Assembly (NCBI GenBank): GCA_948815685.1
Contig: CAQJOC010000004.1
Span: forward strand, 1-18,069
Direction: 5' to 3'
DNA length: 18,069 nucleotides
Source of the DNA: an uncultured Eubacteriales bacterium
GTDB lineage: Bacteria > Bacillota > Clostridia > Oscillospirales > Acutalibacteraceae
Positions 1 to 7,790 of this stretch are shown here, one piece after another. The notes under the pieces were generated by a model, which saw only the letters and a program-made list of their open reading frames with translations, was not told where the DNA came from and made no database searches. A program made the position numbers and the translations under genes. The stretch's first letter is position 1. Each line of letters begins with the position of its first letter.

Positions 1-14
1 CTTTAATTTCTTCC

Positions 15-52
15 ATTTATAACTTTGAATTGCTGTTTTAGGACAGGGCTAA
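15..52. repeat. Truncated copy of the short hairpin repeat (family H)
   Basis: The stretch from ATTTATAACTTTGAATTG to the end of ACAGGGCTAA matches the right half of the hairpin element at 7718-7778 almost base for base (ATTTATAATTATGAATTGATG and onward there). Its end, read on the minus strand, is TTAGCCCTGTCCTAAAACAG, the family end sequence. The left half would lie outside the window, so whether it is intact cannot be judged. Confidence 0.5.
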
Positions 53-159
53 TTTAAAGGTCTGCAATTTTTTTGAAATTATACTCATCTATGATTTCAT
101 ATCTGTTTTTTTTGAAATAATGCCCCTTGATTTCGCAGGAAGCCTCTTTTTTAAGCCGT

Positions 160-188
160 TTGACTATAAAATGCATAATAAATATAAT
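160..188 (+). promoter_or_regulatory. Sigma-A type promoter for the CDF transporter-tadA unit
   Basis: TTGACT at 160-165 and a perfect TATAAT at 183-188 are separated by 17 bp, which is the vegetative sigma-A arrangement. Transcription would begin near 195, leaving a leader of about 30 nt before the ATG at 226. It is the best promoter match in the window. Confidence 0.75.
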
Positions 189-225
189 AAAATAGATTTT
201 TAATAGAATAGGGGAAATCAATGCA

Positions 226-1407
226 ATGACCAATTTATTAGTTAAGACTTTTATAAAAGAATTTAAAAGTTCTAAAGACGCAAGCTCTCCGGAAGTGAGA
301 AAAAAATTCGGAATGCTTAGCGGAATTATTGGAACCATATGCAATTCCGTTTTGTTTGCAGCAAAACTTTTTGTTGGTATCATTACATCTTCCATAGCTG
401 TAAGTGCAGATGCATTTAATAATCTTGCTGATGCAGCTGTCTCAGTTGTGACCTTGGCATGTTTTAAAATAGCAGGGACTCCTGCAGATAAAGAACATCC
501 CTTTGGACATGGAAGAATTGAATATATTTCAAGTTTGGTTCTTTCAGTAGCAATACTTATAACAGGCTTAAGTTTCGTAAAATCTTCAATTGAAAAAATA
601 ATATCACCAGAGCCAATAGTACTCAGTAAGGTATCCGTTATTATTTTGATACTTTCTCTTATATTGAAACTTTGGATGGGACTATTTAACAGAAAATTAG
701 GGAATATTGTAAACTCTTCCACAATGAAAGCTGCCTCTTTGGACAGTATAGCAGATGTCGCAGCAACCGCAGCTGTCCTTTTAAGTATGATGATTGCTTA
801 TTTTACAGGTCTTTGTGTTGATGCATATGCAGGCCTTTTGGTCGCTGCTTTTATCATTTTTACCGGTGTTGAAATCATAAAAGAGTCTCTTGGTCCGCTA
901 TTAGGGCAAGCACCCAATCCCGAACTTGTAAATAAAATAAATAAAATAGTCTCAGCTCATAAAGAAATTGTTGGTATTCATAACCTTATGATACACAATT
1001 ACGGACCTCGGCAAATGGTAGTCTCATTTCATGCCGAGATGCCGGCTGAAATTGATATTTTAAAACTCCATGAAATTGTAGATACTGTAGAAAGAGAGCT
1101 TTGGGAAAGCCTAGGTTGTCAGACCATAATTCATATGGACCCCATTGTTACCGATGATGAAAATTTAAAAATTATGAGAGAAAAAATTTCGGATTTTGTC
1201 AAAAACTTTTGTCCGGAGGCACAAATTTATGATTTAAGGGCAATTCCCGGGACTAAAAATTCAACTTTAATTTTTGGATTATCGGTACCATTTGAGATGC
1301 CTAAAAGCGACAGTGAAATTACCGATGATTTGCAAAAAAAATTAAAAATTTTAGATAATTCCTATAAATACATAATAAATATTAATCGTGAGTCTATTAA
1401 CCAATAA
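226..1407 (+). CDS. Cation diffusion facilitator family transporter, probable Mn2+ exporter
   Basis: The 393-residue product is a cation diffusion facilitator, an inner-membrane divalent metal/proton antiporter with about six helices and a cytoplasmic C-terminal metal-sensing domain. Hydrophobic segments fill residues 30-215 and the ferredoxin-like cytoplasmic domain follows from about 225. The conserved HPFGHGRIEY motif is at 91-100. The transport site is readable: helix 2 has N65-x3-D69 (ADAFNNLAD) and helix 5 has D173-x3-D177 (LDSIAD). This Asn-Asp/Asp-Asp site is the one reported for MntE-type manganese exporters, whereas zinc exporters carry His-Asp. The Mn assignment is therefore an inference from four residues. 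The ATG at 226 follows GGGG at 211-214; an ATG at 221 is out of frame and hits a stop after two codons. The gene is followed by tadA, 25 nt away, in the same direction. The family call is firm, the metal is not. Confidence 0.93.
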   Translation: MTNLLVKTFIKEFKSSKDASSPEVRKKFGMLSGIIGTICNSVLFAAKLFVGIITSSIAVSADAFNNLADAAVSVVTLACFKIAGTPADKEHPFGHGRIEYISSLVLSVAILITGLSFVKSSIEKIISPEPIVLSKVSVIILILSLILKLWMGLFNRKLGNIVNSSTMKAASLDSIADVAATAAVLLSMMIAYFTGLCVDAYAGLLVAAFIIFTGVEIIKESLGPLLGQAPNPELVNKINKIVSAHKEIVGIHNLMIHNYGPRQMVVSFHAEMPAEIDILKLHEIVDTVERELWESLGCQTIIHMDPIVTDDENLKIMREKISDFVKNFCPEAQIYDLRAIPGTKNSTLIFGLSVPFEMPKSDSEITDDLQKKLKILDNSYKYIININRESINQ

Positions 1408-1432
1408 TTAACAGATGGAGGATGTAAAAGGA

Positions 1433-1918
1433 ATGAATCATGATGAAAAATTCATGAGGATTGCTTTAGAACTTGCCAATAAAGCACAATTGGAAGCAGA
1501 AATCCCAGTAGGAGCCGTAATTGTTTTAAACGGTGAGATAATTTCGATGGGACAAAATCGCCGAGAATCTACTCAAAATGCGTTAAAACACGCCGAGATA
1601 GAAGCTATTGAGTCTGCATGTAAGTATCTAAACAGTTGGAGATTAACCGATTGTGAGTTATATGTGACTTTAGAACCTTGCCCAATGTGTGCGGGAGCCA
1701 TCATAAATTCCAGAATTTCCCGTATAATTTATGGAGCATATGACTCTAAAGCAGGGTCATGTGGTTCGGTAATAAATCTATTTGATTTACCTTATAATCA
1801 CAAACCGAGTGTTTCGGGTGGAATACTTCGGGAAAACTGTTCTTCGATTCTGTCAAATTTTTTTAAAAGTTTAAGAAAAAGCAAAAATAAAGTTGATTTA
1901 TATAGTAAACTAACTTGA
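1433..1918 (+). CDS. tadA: tRNA-specific adenosine deaminase TadA
   Basis: TadA deaminates the wobble adenosine (A34) of tRNA-Arg(ACG) to inosine so that one tRNA reads CGU, CGC and CGA. It is a cytoplasmic, zinc-dependent homodimer. The cytidine/deoxycytidylate-deaminase fold is clear: HAE at residues 53-55 supplies the zinc-binding His and the catalytic Glu, and PCPMC at 82-86 supplies the two zinc-binding Cys. Length (161 residues) is normal. I start at ATG 1433 because a GGAGG (1417-1421) lies 11 nt upstream and would be inside the coding region if the ATG at 1415 were used; residue 1 then falls at the usual family position. It sits 25 nt after the transporter stop and is probably cotranscribed with it. 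Nothing in the sequence ties the two functions together. Confidence 0.93.
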   Translation: MNHDEKFMRIALELANKAQLEAEIPVGAVIVLNGEIISMGQNRRESTQNALKHAEIEAIESACKYLNSWRLTDCELYVTLEPCPMCAGAIINSRISRIIYGAYDSKAGSCGSVINLFDLPYNHKPSVSGGILRENCSSILSNFFKSLRKSKNKVDLYSKLT

Positions 1919-2033
1919 AAAATGTGAGACTAAAATTTTATTATGAAACGTATGGAGACAGGGAGTATAGGTTTAGCGTCAAATAACTTAAAAGCTAAAC
2001 AAATTACTTTCTCATTTTACTTTTTCCTTAGAC

Positions 2034-2082
2034 ATTTTGTTTGTTCCTTTTTTGCCACCCGATAAAAATGAACAAACAAAAT
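2034..2082. other. Perfect 13-bp inverted repeat between convergent tadA and gerAC
   Basis: ATTTTGTTTGTTC (2034-2046) and GAACAAACAAAAT (2070-2082) are exact reverse complements separated by 23 nt. It lies between two convergent transcription units, so a shared terminator or RNA-stabilising hairpin is plausible. There is no adjacent T-run on either strand, so a classical intrinsic terminator is not supported. The A-rich DNA just to the right (2088-2130) repeats an AATAAAGG(A/C)G(G/A) theme. Confidence 0.5.
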
Positions 2083-2214
2083 AAAAGAAAATAAAGGAGA
2101 ATAAAGGCGGATAAGGGAGAATAAAATAAAAAAATGTTTTTGGTTTTTAGAATTTACATTTTTAAAGTTATTTTACTGTAATTTTTGTCCTTAAAAAATT
2201 CATATGAACCATTT

Positions 2215-3435
2215 TTAAATTTCCGTACCCGTTATTGAAAGGGAAGATTTAACATTAATTTCAATTTCATATTGACTAAGTGATTTTTTTAATTTTTTTT
2301 GGTTTTCCTTAAAATATCCGGGATTATAGTTTAGGATTACTTTTTTAAATCTAAATAAGTCGCTGTTTAAATTAAGAGCATTCTTAATGGCTTGTTTACA
2401 AATTTCCTTAATTTCGGAATTAAGCTGTTTCTCTATTTCCTGTTGTTCTATCTCGCCTATTCTTACTCCTTCATTTGGAGTTATCTCGAGGGCTTCTGCT
2501 CCAAGCGTAATATCTATATAAAATTTGTTTTCTTTTGTATTTACATTAATTTTGCTTTTTACATTCTGGAGGTCAAGTGAAACTTTACCTATTTTTTCAG
2601 AATTAATATTGAATACTCCTAAATCATTTATTCCCATAGTAGCAAGCAAGCCCAAAAGCTCTTTGCCGGACGAACTTCCAACCATTTTGTCATCAGAAAA
2701 AAAAGCAATTCCTGCAAGGTTTAAGATTTTTTTGCTATTTTCATCTTCTTTATCTGTGTTTTCTCTTTGTTTTTCCTTTTTATCTTCATTGTTATTGTCA
2801 CTTTTATTTTCAGTTTTATTTTCGCTTTTATCTTCGCTCTTATTTTCTTCTTTATCTTCTTTTTTTACACTTAAATAAGCACAATAAGGGTCTGAAGTCT
2901 CATCCTTTAATCGTCCTACAAAATGTAAAATATCCGAATTTAAATTATTTGGTATGATATCACTTATTTCTTTTGCCTGAATGGTTCCGTTTTCCTTTTT
3001 TATTGACAATATATCAGCCGCCTCTGTATCACAAACGCAAATTTTCACATTCGGTCTGGCCTCATAGTGTCTTATAAAAAAGTCTAAAAAATTATTCATA
3101 CCTGCAACCGCAAGATTTTTTCCTACAACAACCACCAAATTTTGTGAATACATAGGTGTCAAACCACTTTGTTTTTTTGCACTTTCCAAAGCTTCTATGA
3201 GCGAACTTCCTTTTAATTCCATAACTTTAATTGCGGGCTCATTTTCTCCTGCCGAATTCTTAAAATCAAGAGCCTGAATAGTAACCTTGTACCCTGATTC
3301 TTCCAAATCTATACCTATTCCTTGGATTACCATTCGCTCATGTAACTGAAGAATACCGGTACACCCTGTCATAAGAAAAAATGCCAGACATAAGAAGCAT
3401 AAAGAAATTATTTTAAATTTCATAAATTTTTTCAT
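2215..3435 (-). CDS. gerAC: GerAC-type germinant receptor lipoprotein (Ger(x)C family)
   Basis: This is subunit C of a spore germinant receptor, a lipoprotein on the outer face of the spore inner membrane. The N terminus is a lipoprotein signal: basic start, hydrophobic 8-21, lipobox L-M-T-G-C with lipidated C25. It is followed by the family opening with ERMVIQGIGID at 33-43. Later family features include GIAFFSDDKMVG at 242-253 and C-terminal helices rich in QEIEKQLNSEI (332-342). At 406 residues it is somewhat longer than B. subtilis GerAC (about 373), and the surplus matches a Lys/Glu/Asn insertion at about 191-236 just before the GIAFF segment. The ATG at 3435 sits directly behind a GAAAGG; the in-frame ATG four codons later is an alternative start. 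It is the last gene of gerAA-gerAB-gerAC. Paralogous receptors are common in spore formers, so the letter A is only a family label. Confidence 0.92.
   Translation of the reverse strand: MKKFMKFKIISLCFLCLAFFLMTGCTGILQLHERMVIQGIGIDLEESGYKVTIQALDFKNSAGENEPAIKVMELKGSSLIEALESAKKQSGLTPMYSQNLVVVVGKNLAVAGMNNFLDFFIRHYEARPNVKICVCDTEAADILSIKKENGTIQAKEISDIIPNNLNSDILHFVGRLKDETSDPYCAYLSVKKEDKEENKSEDKSENKTENKSDNNNEDKKEKQRENTDKEDENSKKILNLAGIAFFSDDKMVGSSSGKELLGLLATMGINDLGVFNINSEKIGKVSLDLQNVKSKINVNTKENKFYIDITLGAEALEITPNEGVRIGEIEQQEIEKQLNSEIKEICKQAIKNALNLNSDLFRFKKVILNYNPGYFKENQKKLKKSLSQYEIEINVKSSLSITGTEI
2794..2850 (-). repeat. 12-bp coding tandem repeat inside gerAC
   Basis: On the minus strand the units AGCGAAGATAAA, AGCGAAAATAAA, ACTGAAAATAAA and a partial AGTGACAAT follow one another and encode (S/T)E(N/D)K repeats at residues 200-214. 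They form the core of the charged insertion of GerAC. In-frame 12-bp units can change in number by slippage without disrupting the gene. Confidence 0.7.
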
Positions 3436-3512
3436 TTCCTTTCTTTTTCATTTTTCTCTTATTTCTTTTATAGGAGGGAGGCTTTATAAATTTTTTTAAT
3501 TTATTTTACCTA

Positions 3513-4607
3513 TTAGGTGGTAATACTTTGGTATTTATTGTTTTTAATTTTTATTTTTTTTAATATGAGTAAAATTATAGGTATCAGGACTCCCGTAATA
3601 AGCATTGAAATAAGCAAAAAGTCAGAACTGAAAACTCCAGACGAAATCGCATTTTTGTTTAAAAATATTCCAAAAAATATCATTATAACTCCAAACAGAA
3701 GCACAAAAAATCTTCCCAATTTTTCCCCTACAACCTTTTTTGCACATTCTCCGGAAAGCATGAAGAATAAGGAAAGTTTTATAAATATTCCCATTGTCCA
3801 TATTCCTAAATAAAGTGCATCTAAATGCTCTAGGTTGCCGATTTTTGCAATACTTGCGGCTGTGTAAACTGGAAAAAGTTGTGTTTGAAGAAAATCTCCC
3901 ATAGCTCCAACCATTAAAAAGATTACAATTGAAATTAGCCCATAAATTCCCAAATTCCAAACAAATATTCCCTTTTTTAAATTCCCTTTTGCCAAAGGAA
4001 ATAAAATCGCCATAGCCGGAATACATGATGACCTGGAAACCATAAACATTATTCCTCCAAAAAGTGATTCCGTTCCCCGATACAGGAAAGGATTTAAGTT
4101 TAAAGTATCTAAATCTCCGGCAAGTGAAATACCAATGAACAGAATGGAAACAGTCATAAAAAATAAAATTATTCCGGAAGCTCTTGCCAAACCTTCCACA
4201 CCTTTGTAGGCACCATAGCTTGCAGCAATAACCATTGTAGTCAAAAGGACTTCAGTTGAAACGGGCGGATTTATCACATTAGACAAAAAAACTTTAAACA
4301 GTGCTAAAGTATGGACACAAGTGAAGAGAAAATAAATAGCATAAATTCCCGCAATTAATCCCCCGGCTCTTCCTATTAATTCATAGGAATTATCCAACAC
4401 ATCCATTGATTTATCTGTCTTAAATAAAAAATAAATGGGGCTTATAAGTAAAAATATTATAAAAAAAGATATCCACGCAGAAAGGATATGGTCCCAAATA
4501 CTATTTCCGTTTGTCATAATTTCGCTATACGTGGTTTCAACCACAAGTCTGCTTATAAAAAGCATTGAAAACATCTGGGGTACTGATATGATAAGCTTTT
4601 TTTTCAT
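3513..4607 (-). CDS. gerAB: GerAB-type germinant receptor permease subunit
   Basis: This is subunit B of the germinant receptor, an integral membrane protein of the spore permease family in the amino acid/polyamine/organocation superfamily; in characterised receptors this subunit binds the germinant. The 364-residue product is almost wholly hydrophobic with about ten helices. Family features include VPQMFSMLFISRLV near the N terminus and the conserved NP-containing loop LNPFLYRG about midway. I start at ATG 4607, because AGGAGG lies 7 nt upstream on the minus strand; the longer TTG start six codons earlier would place that ribosome binding site inside the gene. It lies 145 nt after gerAA and 77 nt before gerAC, both on the same strand, which is the canonical gene order. 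Confidence 0.93.
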   Translation of the reverse strand: MKKKLIISVPQMFSMLFISRLVVETTYSEIMTNGNSIWDHILSAWISFFIIFLLISPIYFLFKTDKSMDVLDNSYELIGRAGGLIAGIYAIYFLFTCVHTLALFKVFLSNVINPPVSTEVLLTTMVIAASYGAYKGVEGLARASGIILFFMTVSILFIGISLAGDLDTLNLNPFLYRGTESLFGGIMFMVSRSSCIPAMAILFPLAKGNLKKGIFVWNLGIYGLISIVIFLMVGAMGDFLQTQLFPVYTAASIAKIGNLEHLDALYLGIWTMGIFIKLSLFFMLSGECAKKVVGEKLGRFFVLLFGVIMIFFGIFLNKNAISSGVFSSDFLLISMLITGVLIPIILLILKKIKIKNNKYQSITT

Positions 4608-4752
4608 GATTAGACCTCCTGCCAAATCAAAATAAATTAAGTCCAGATGATAAAAGAGGATAAAATACGAGGTTTTAAAAATGTAAACAGCGTAATAATT
4701 GAGATAAAAATTTAAAATTTAACTTTATAAAATTAATTTCTAACAGGCCCAA

Positions 4753-6303
4753 TTATATCTGCTCTTTCGGCTTTTTAGGATGTGCCCCCGGCATATATTG
4801 GACAGAACTGTCTTTCATGGAAAGTATCTTCCATCCGGCACGTACAAATACGTCACGCATTCCGAACATACCAAGCGGTGATATCGGTGCGGTAAATGGT
4901 ACTCCATAATTTGATTTTGCACATATATTTACAAGTACTACGGCAAAAAGTATCATAACTCCCCATATACCCATAATTCCACCAGCTATTATAAAAAGAA
5001 GCCTGAGCATCGCAATAGGTTCATATAAATTAGGTATTACATAAGATGAAAGAGCCGTAAGTGCTACAACCATAAGGGTAGGTGCTCCAATCAAGCCTGC
5101 CTTTATTGCTGTATCTCCTATTACAAGTCCACCCACTATGCTTATTGCATGTCCCAATGGTTTGGGCAGTCTAAGACCTGCTTCTCTCATCAGTTCGTAA
5201 AAAAAGTGAATTAACAACGTCTCAAACATAAGCGAAAACGGCGTTGTTCCAACCGATATAGCAACTTTATTGAGAAGCGGCCCCGGTAAAAGTTCGGGAT
5301 TAAATGTTCCTATTCCTACATAAAGTCCGGGTAAAAGGGAAGCAATAAAAAAACCAACATATTTAATTAACCGTGCAAGTGTCGCAAAATAAGGTCTTAT
5401 TGCATAGTCATCCATACTTTGAAAATATTCTGTAAAAAGATATGGAGCGATAAGTACATTTGGAGTTCCGTCAATTATAATGGCAACCCGACCTTCTGCA
5501 ATTTTTCCGCATACAGTATCCGGTCTTTCTGTCATTCCTATACTACTGAACAGGGATAAATCATTTTTTTCTTCAAGATATGGAATAACATAGCCTGCAG
5601 CCATAATTGTCTCGAGATTTACTTGGCTAAGTCTGTTTTTAATTTTATTTAAAATATCCGGTGAAACTTTATCTTCCATATAGCAAAAACATATTTCTGT
5701 TTTACTTATACTTCCTATTTTTGATGTTTCGAATTTTAAAGTCGGACTTTTAATCCTTCTTCTAAGCATTGTCATATTTATCCTTAAAGGTTCGACAAAT
5801 CCTTCACGTGACCCCCTTTGCATTACTTCAGACGAAGGTTCGGATATACCTCTGGAACTATACCCCTGTACTCCTATTGCAAGCATTCTGTCACATCCGT
5901 CAAGTGCAACAAGTGCAAATCCCGACATGACCATATAAAGTGCGTCTTCATAACTCGATATTTGAATTATGTCACAAGAAGATATAATTTCATCTCGAAG
6001 ATATTCATATTTTTCTATCGGAGTTCCGTTAAATTTCATATCAGCGGATATTCGGTTCATTACATTATTCCCAAGAGTTTCTTTATTTACAAGTCCTCCT
6101 ATTGTAATAATCGCACTGTCTAAATCCATTATTCGTATCTTTCTGATGGTTAAATCTTCACTTGAACCAAATTTATTTTTGAAAAAAGATAAACTTTCCG
6201 TCAAAGAATTTGAAATGAAATGCTTTTTTTCGGTTTTTTTTTCATTTTCTTTTTTTTGCTGTGATTCATAATTTTCTATAAATTTTTTTATAAAGTTAAT
6301 CAA
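4753..6303 (-). CDS. gerAA: GerAA-type germinant receptor subunit A
   Basis: This is subunit A of the germinant receptor, with a large cytoplasmic N-terminal domain (about 1-290) followed by a membrane domain. Recognisable GerA-family stretches are GSREGFVEPLRINMTMLRRR (164-183), EGRVAIIIDGTPNVLIAPYL (270-289), LLPGLYVGIGTFNPELLP (323-340) and VGTTPFSLMFETLLIHF (351-367) with ELMREAGLRLPKPLG after it. The length of 516 residues is typical. The start is a TTG at 6303, supported by AGGAGG eight nt upstream on the minus strand. It heads the gerAA-gerAB-gerAC operon and is divergent from the S1-domain gene. GerA operons are usually made in the forespore under sigma-G; I could not find a convincing sigma-G box, only a TATAAT-like hexamer on the minus strand at 6388-6383. 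Confidence 0.95.
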   Translation of the reverse strand: MINFIKKFIENYESQQKKENEKKTEKKHFISNSLTESLSFFKNKFGSSEDLTIRKIRIMDLDSAIITIGGLVNKETLGNNVMNRISADMKFNGTPIEKYEYLRDEIISSCDIIQISSYEDALYMVMSGFALVALDGCDRMLAIGVQGYSSRGISEPSSEVMQRGSREGFVEPLRINMTMLRRRIKSPTLKFETSKIGSISKTEICFCYMEDKVSPDILNKIKNRLSQVNLETIMAAGYVIPYLEEKNDLSLFSSIGMTERPDTVCGKIAEGRVAIIIDGTPNVLIAPYLFTEYFQSMDDYAIRPYFATLARLIKYVGFFIASLLPGLYVGIGTFNPELLPGPLLNKVAISVGTTPFSLMFETLLIHFFYELMREAGLRLPKPLGHAISIVGGLVIGDTAIKAGLIGAPTLMVVALTALSSYVIPNLYEPIAMLRLLFIIAGGIMGIWGVMILFAVVLVNICAKSNYGVPFTAPISPLGMFGMRDVFVRAGWKILSMKDSSVQYMPGAHPKKPKEQI

Positions 6304-6522
6304 TATAAATACCTCCTTTTTATGGTTCCTTTTTAAGATAATTTTTCCAAAAAATGATTTAAATATTCTTAAAGATTGTTAAATTATACCTTTTTATATT
6401 AAATAAATAATAATAAAAAATACGCTTTTATCCAAGGCTTAAAAATATCAAAGACGAACAGAATAATGTCTTTTTATATAAGCATATAGATATCTTATAG
6501 AATAAAAGCTGGAGGTAGCAAA

Positions 6523-7443
6523 ATGATAGATTTTTATCCGGAAGGAAAAATTTTTAATACGGAAGAAAATATGAATATAATTAAATCTGAAAGCTTGTTG
6601 TGTGAAGCCTGTAAATCACAAAAAATAGTTGAAAGTATAGCAAAAATTTGTGATAAAGAGCATAATCTGATAGTTGATTTAGGAAATATTAAAGGAATAA
6701 TCCCCAGAGATGAAAGTGCCTTGGGAGTAAAGGAGGGAAATGTTCGAGATATAGCGATTATTTCTAAGGTTAATCATCCTGTTTGCTTTATTATAAAAGA
6801 ACTTACAACTGATAAAAATGGAACGGATATTGCTATTTTATCAAGGAAAGATGCTCAAAAACGATGTTTGGAGGAATATATATCAGGCTTAGTGCCGGGA
6901 GATGTGATAAATGCCAAAATAACACATATGGAGACATTCGGAGCATTTGCGGATATAGGTTGTGGAATAACTTCTTTTTTACCGATAGATTTAATCTCGG
7001 TTTCAAGGATATCTCACCCGAGGGATAGATTCAGAAACGGAATGGAAATAAAAGCTATTGTAAAAACTATTGAAAATGGGCGAATCACCCTTACTCACAA
7101 AGAACTTCTAGGAACTTGGGAAGAAAATTCCGCACTTTTTTCAATAGGTGAAACCGTGACCGGAATAATACGTTCGGTTGAAGAATATGGAATTTTTGTA
7201 GAACTAACGCCGAATCTCGCCGGATTGGCAGAACTTAAAGAGGGAGTATCAAGAGGACAACAGGCAAGCGTATACATAAAAAATATAATTCCGGAAAAAA
7301 TGAAAATAAAATTGGTTATAATAGATACATTTGAAGAAACTCAATGTGCGATAAAACCAAAATACTTTTTTAAAGGAAATCATGTCGATAAATTTTTGTA
7401 TTCTCCGCTAACAAGTAGTAAAGTAATTAAAACGGATTTTTAG
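6523..7443 (+). CDS. S1 RNA-binding domain protein (ribosomal protein S1-like)
   Basis: The 306-residue protein contains S1 OB-fold repeats. The second is the clearest: VPGDVINAKITHMETFGAFA at 124-143 continues to SFLPIDLIS, and the repeat closes with THKELLGTW at 191-199, a typical S1 ending. A third follows at about 205-265 (IGETVTGIIRSVEEYGIFVE). A degenerate first copy spans about 30-108 and ends LSRKDAQ. Full-length bacterial S1 has four to six repeats, so this is a shortened S1-like protein, likely binding RNA or ribosomes in the cytoplasm. The precise role is unknown. The ATG has GGAGG seven nt upstream. It is divergent from gerAA across 219 nt and has no cotranscribed partner. Confidence 0.85.
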   Translation: MIDFYPEGKIFNTEENMNIIKSESLLCEACKSQKIVESIAKICDKEHNLIVDLGNIKGIIPRDESALGVKEGNVRDIAIISKVNHPVCFIIKELTTDKNGTDIAILSRKDAQKRCLEEYISGLVPGDVINAKITHMETFGAFADIGCGITSFLPIDLISVSRISHPRDRFRNGMEIKAIVKTIENGRITLTHKELLGTWEENSALFSIGETVTGIIRSVEEYGIFVELTPNLAGLAELKEGVSRGQQASVYIKNIIPEKMKIKLVIIDTFEETQCAIKPKYFFKGNHVDKFLYSPLTSSKVIKTDF

Positions 7444-7530
7444 CACTATATTTTAGCTAAAGATGATTCACACGAAAAGTGAAAGAATAATAAAGGCCAG
7501 ATAAATAAAATTTTATCATATTTACTTTAT

Positions 7531-7704
7531 GAAACACCTCATAAAAATTATATAGCAACAATGCCTCGTTAAGTTTTTAAATAAATTATATAATGAATTA
7601 ATATAAATATTTATTAATTACTAAGAGTTTTATTGTTATATAACATAAAAAGATATCTAAAAATATTATTTAAAGTTTATAAATACCTTTTGTGCGGTGT
7701 TTCC
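7531..7704 (+). repeat. 175-bp repeat family P, copy A
   Basis: The ends are imperfect inverted repeats: GAAACACCTCATAAAA on the left, and GGAAACACCGCACAAAA when the right end is read on the minus strand. Inside lies a second inverted pair, TTATATAGCAACAAT (7548-7562) against ATTGTTATATAA (7632-7643). The centre carries ATAAATATTTAT, a perfect palindrome. The right quarter, TTTAAAGTTTATAAATA followed by CCTTTTGTG, is nearly identical in all four copies. No open reading frame is conserved among them. Confidence 0.85.
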
Positions 7705-7717
7705 ATATGAATTTTAA

Positions 7718-7778
7718 AATAGACCCGCCCCAAAACAGCTATTTATAATTATGAATTGATGTTTTTGACAGGTCTATT
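7718..7778. repeat. Short hairpin repeat family H, 61 bp
   Basis: AATAGACCCGCCCCAAAACA (7718-7737) pairs with the right end, whose reverse complement is AATAGACCTGTCAAAAACA. The whole unit can fold into one hairpin with a loop of about 20 nt. On the minus strand it lies just beyond the vanY-like stop codon and is followed by TTTTAAAATT, so it might also end that transcript. It matches the partial copy at the left edge of the window. Confidence 0.7.
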
Positions 7779-7790
7779 AATTGAGAATTT

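Larger units (their letters stand above)
7444..7790. other. Gene-free tract between convergent S1 gene and vanY-like gene
   Basis: This 347-nt stretch holds no credible gene. It starts with a weak hairpin (TTCAC near 7469 and GTGAA near 7481) and then contains one copy of the 175-bp repeat and one short hairpin repeat, which are listed separately. Both repeats lie in the 3' region shared by two converging genes. Confidence 0.7.

Noticed and set aside
54..722. Minus-strand open frame of 222 codons overlapping the CDF gene
   Set aside because: It is antisense to a clearly conserved transporter, has no ribosome binding site and resembles no protein family.
3622..4026. Minus-strand open frame of 134 codons inside gerAB
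   Set aside because: It is another reading frame of gerAB on the same strand, rich in Cys, Phe and Trp as expected from a shifted membrane-protein gene.
6383..6388. TATAAT on the minus strand as a gerAA promoter
   Set aside because: No acceptable -35 hexamer lies 16-18 bp away, and GerA operons normally use sigma-G, whose boxes I could not find.
7531..7704. CRISPR-like interpretation of the 175-bp repeats
   Set aside because: Copies are long, widely and unevenly spaced, in both orientations and without short unique spacers or cas genes.
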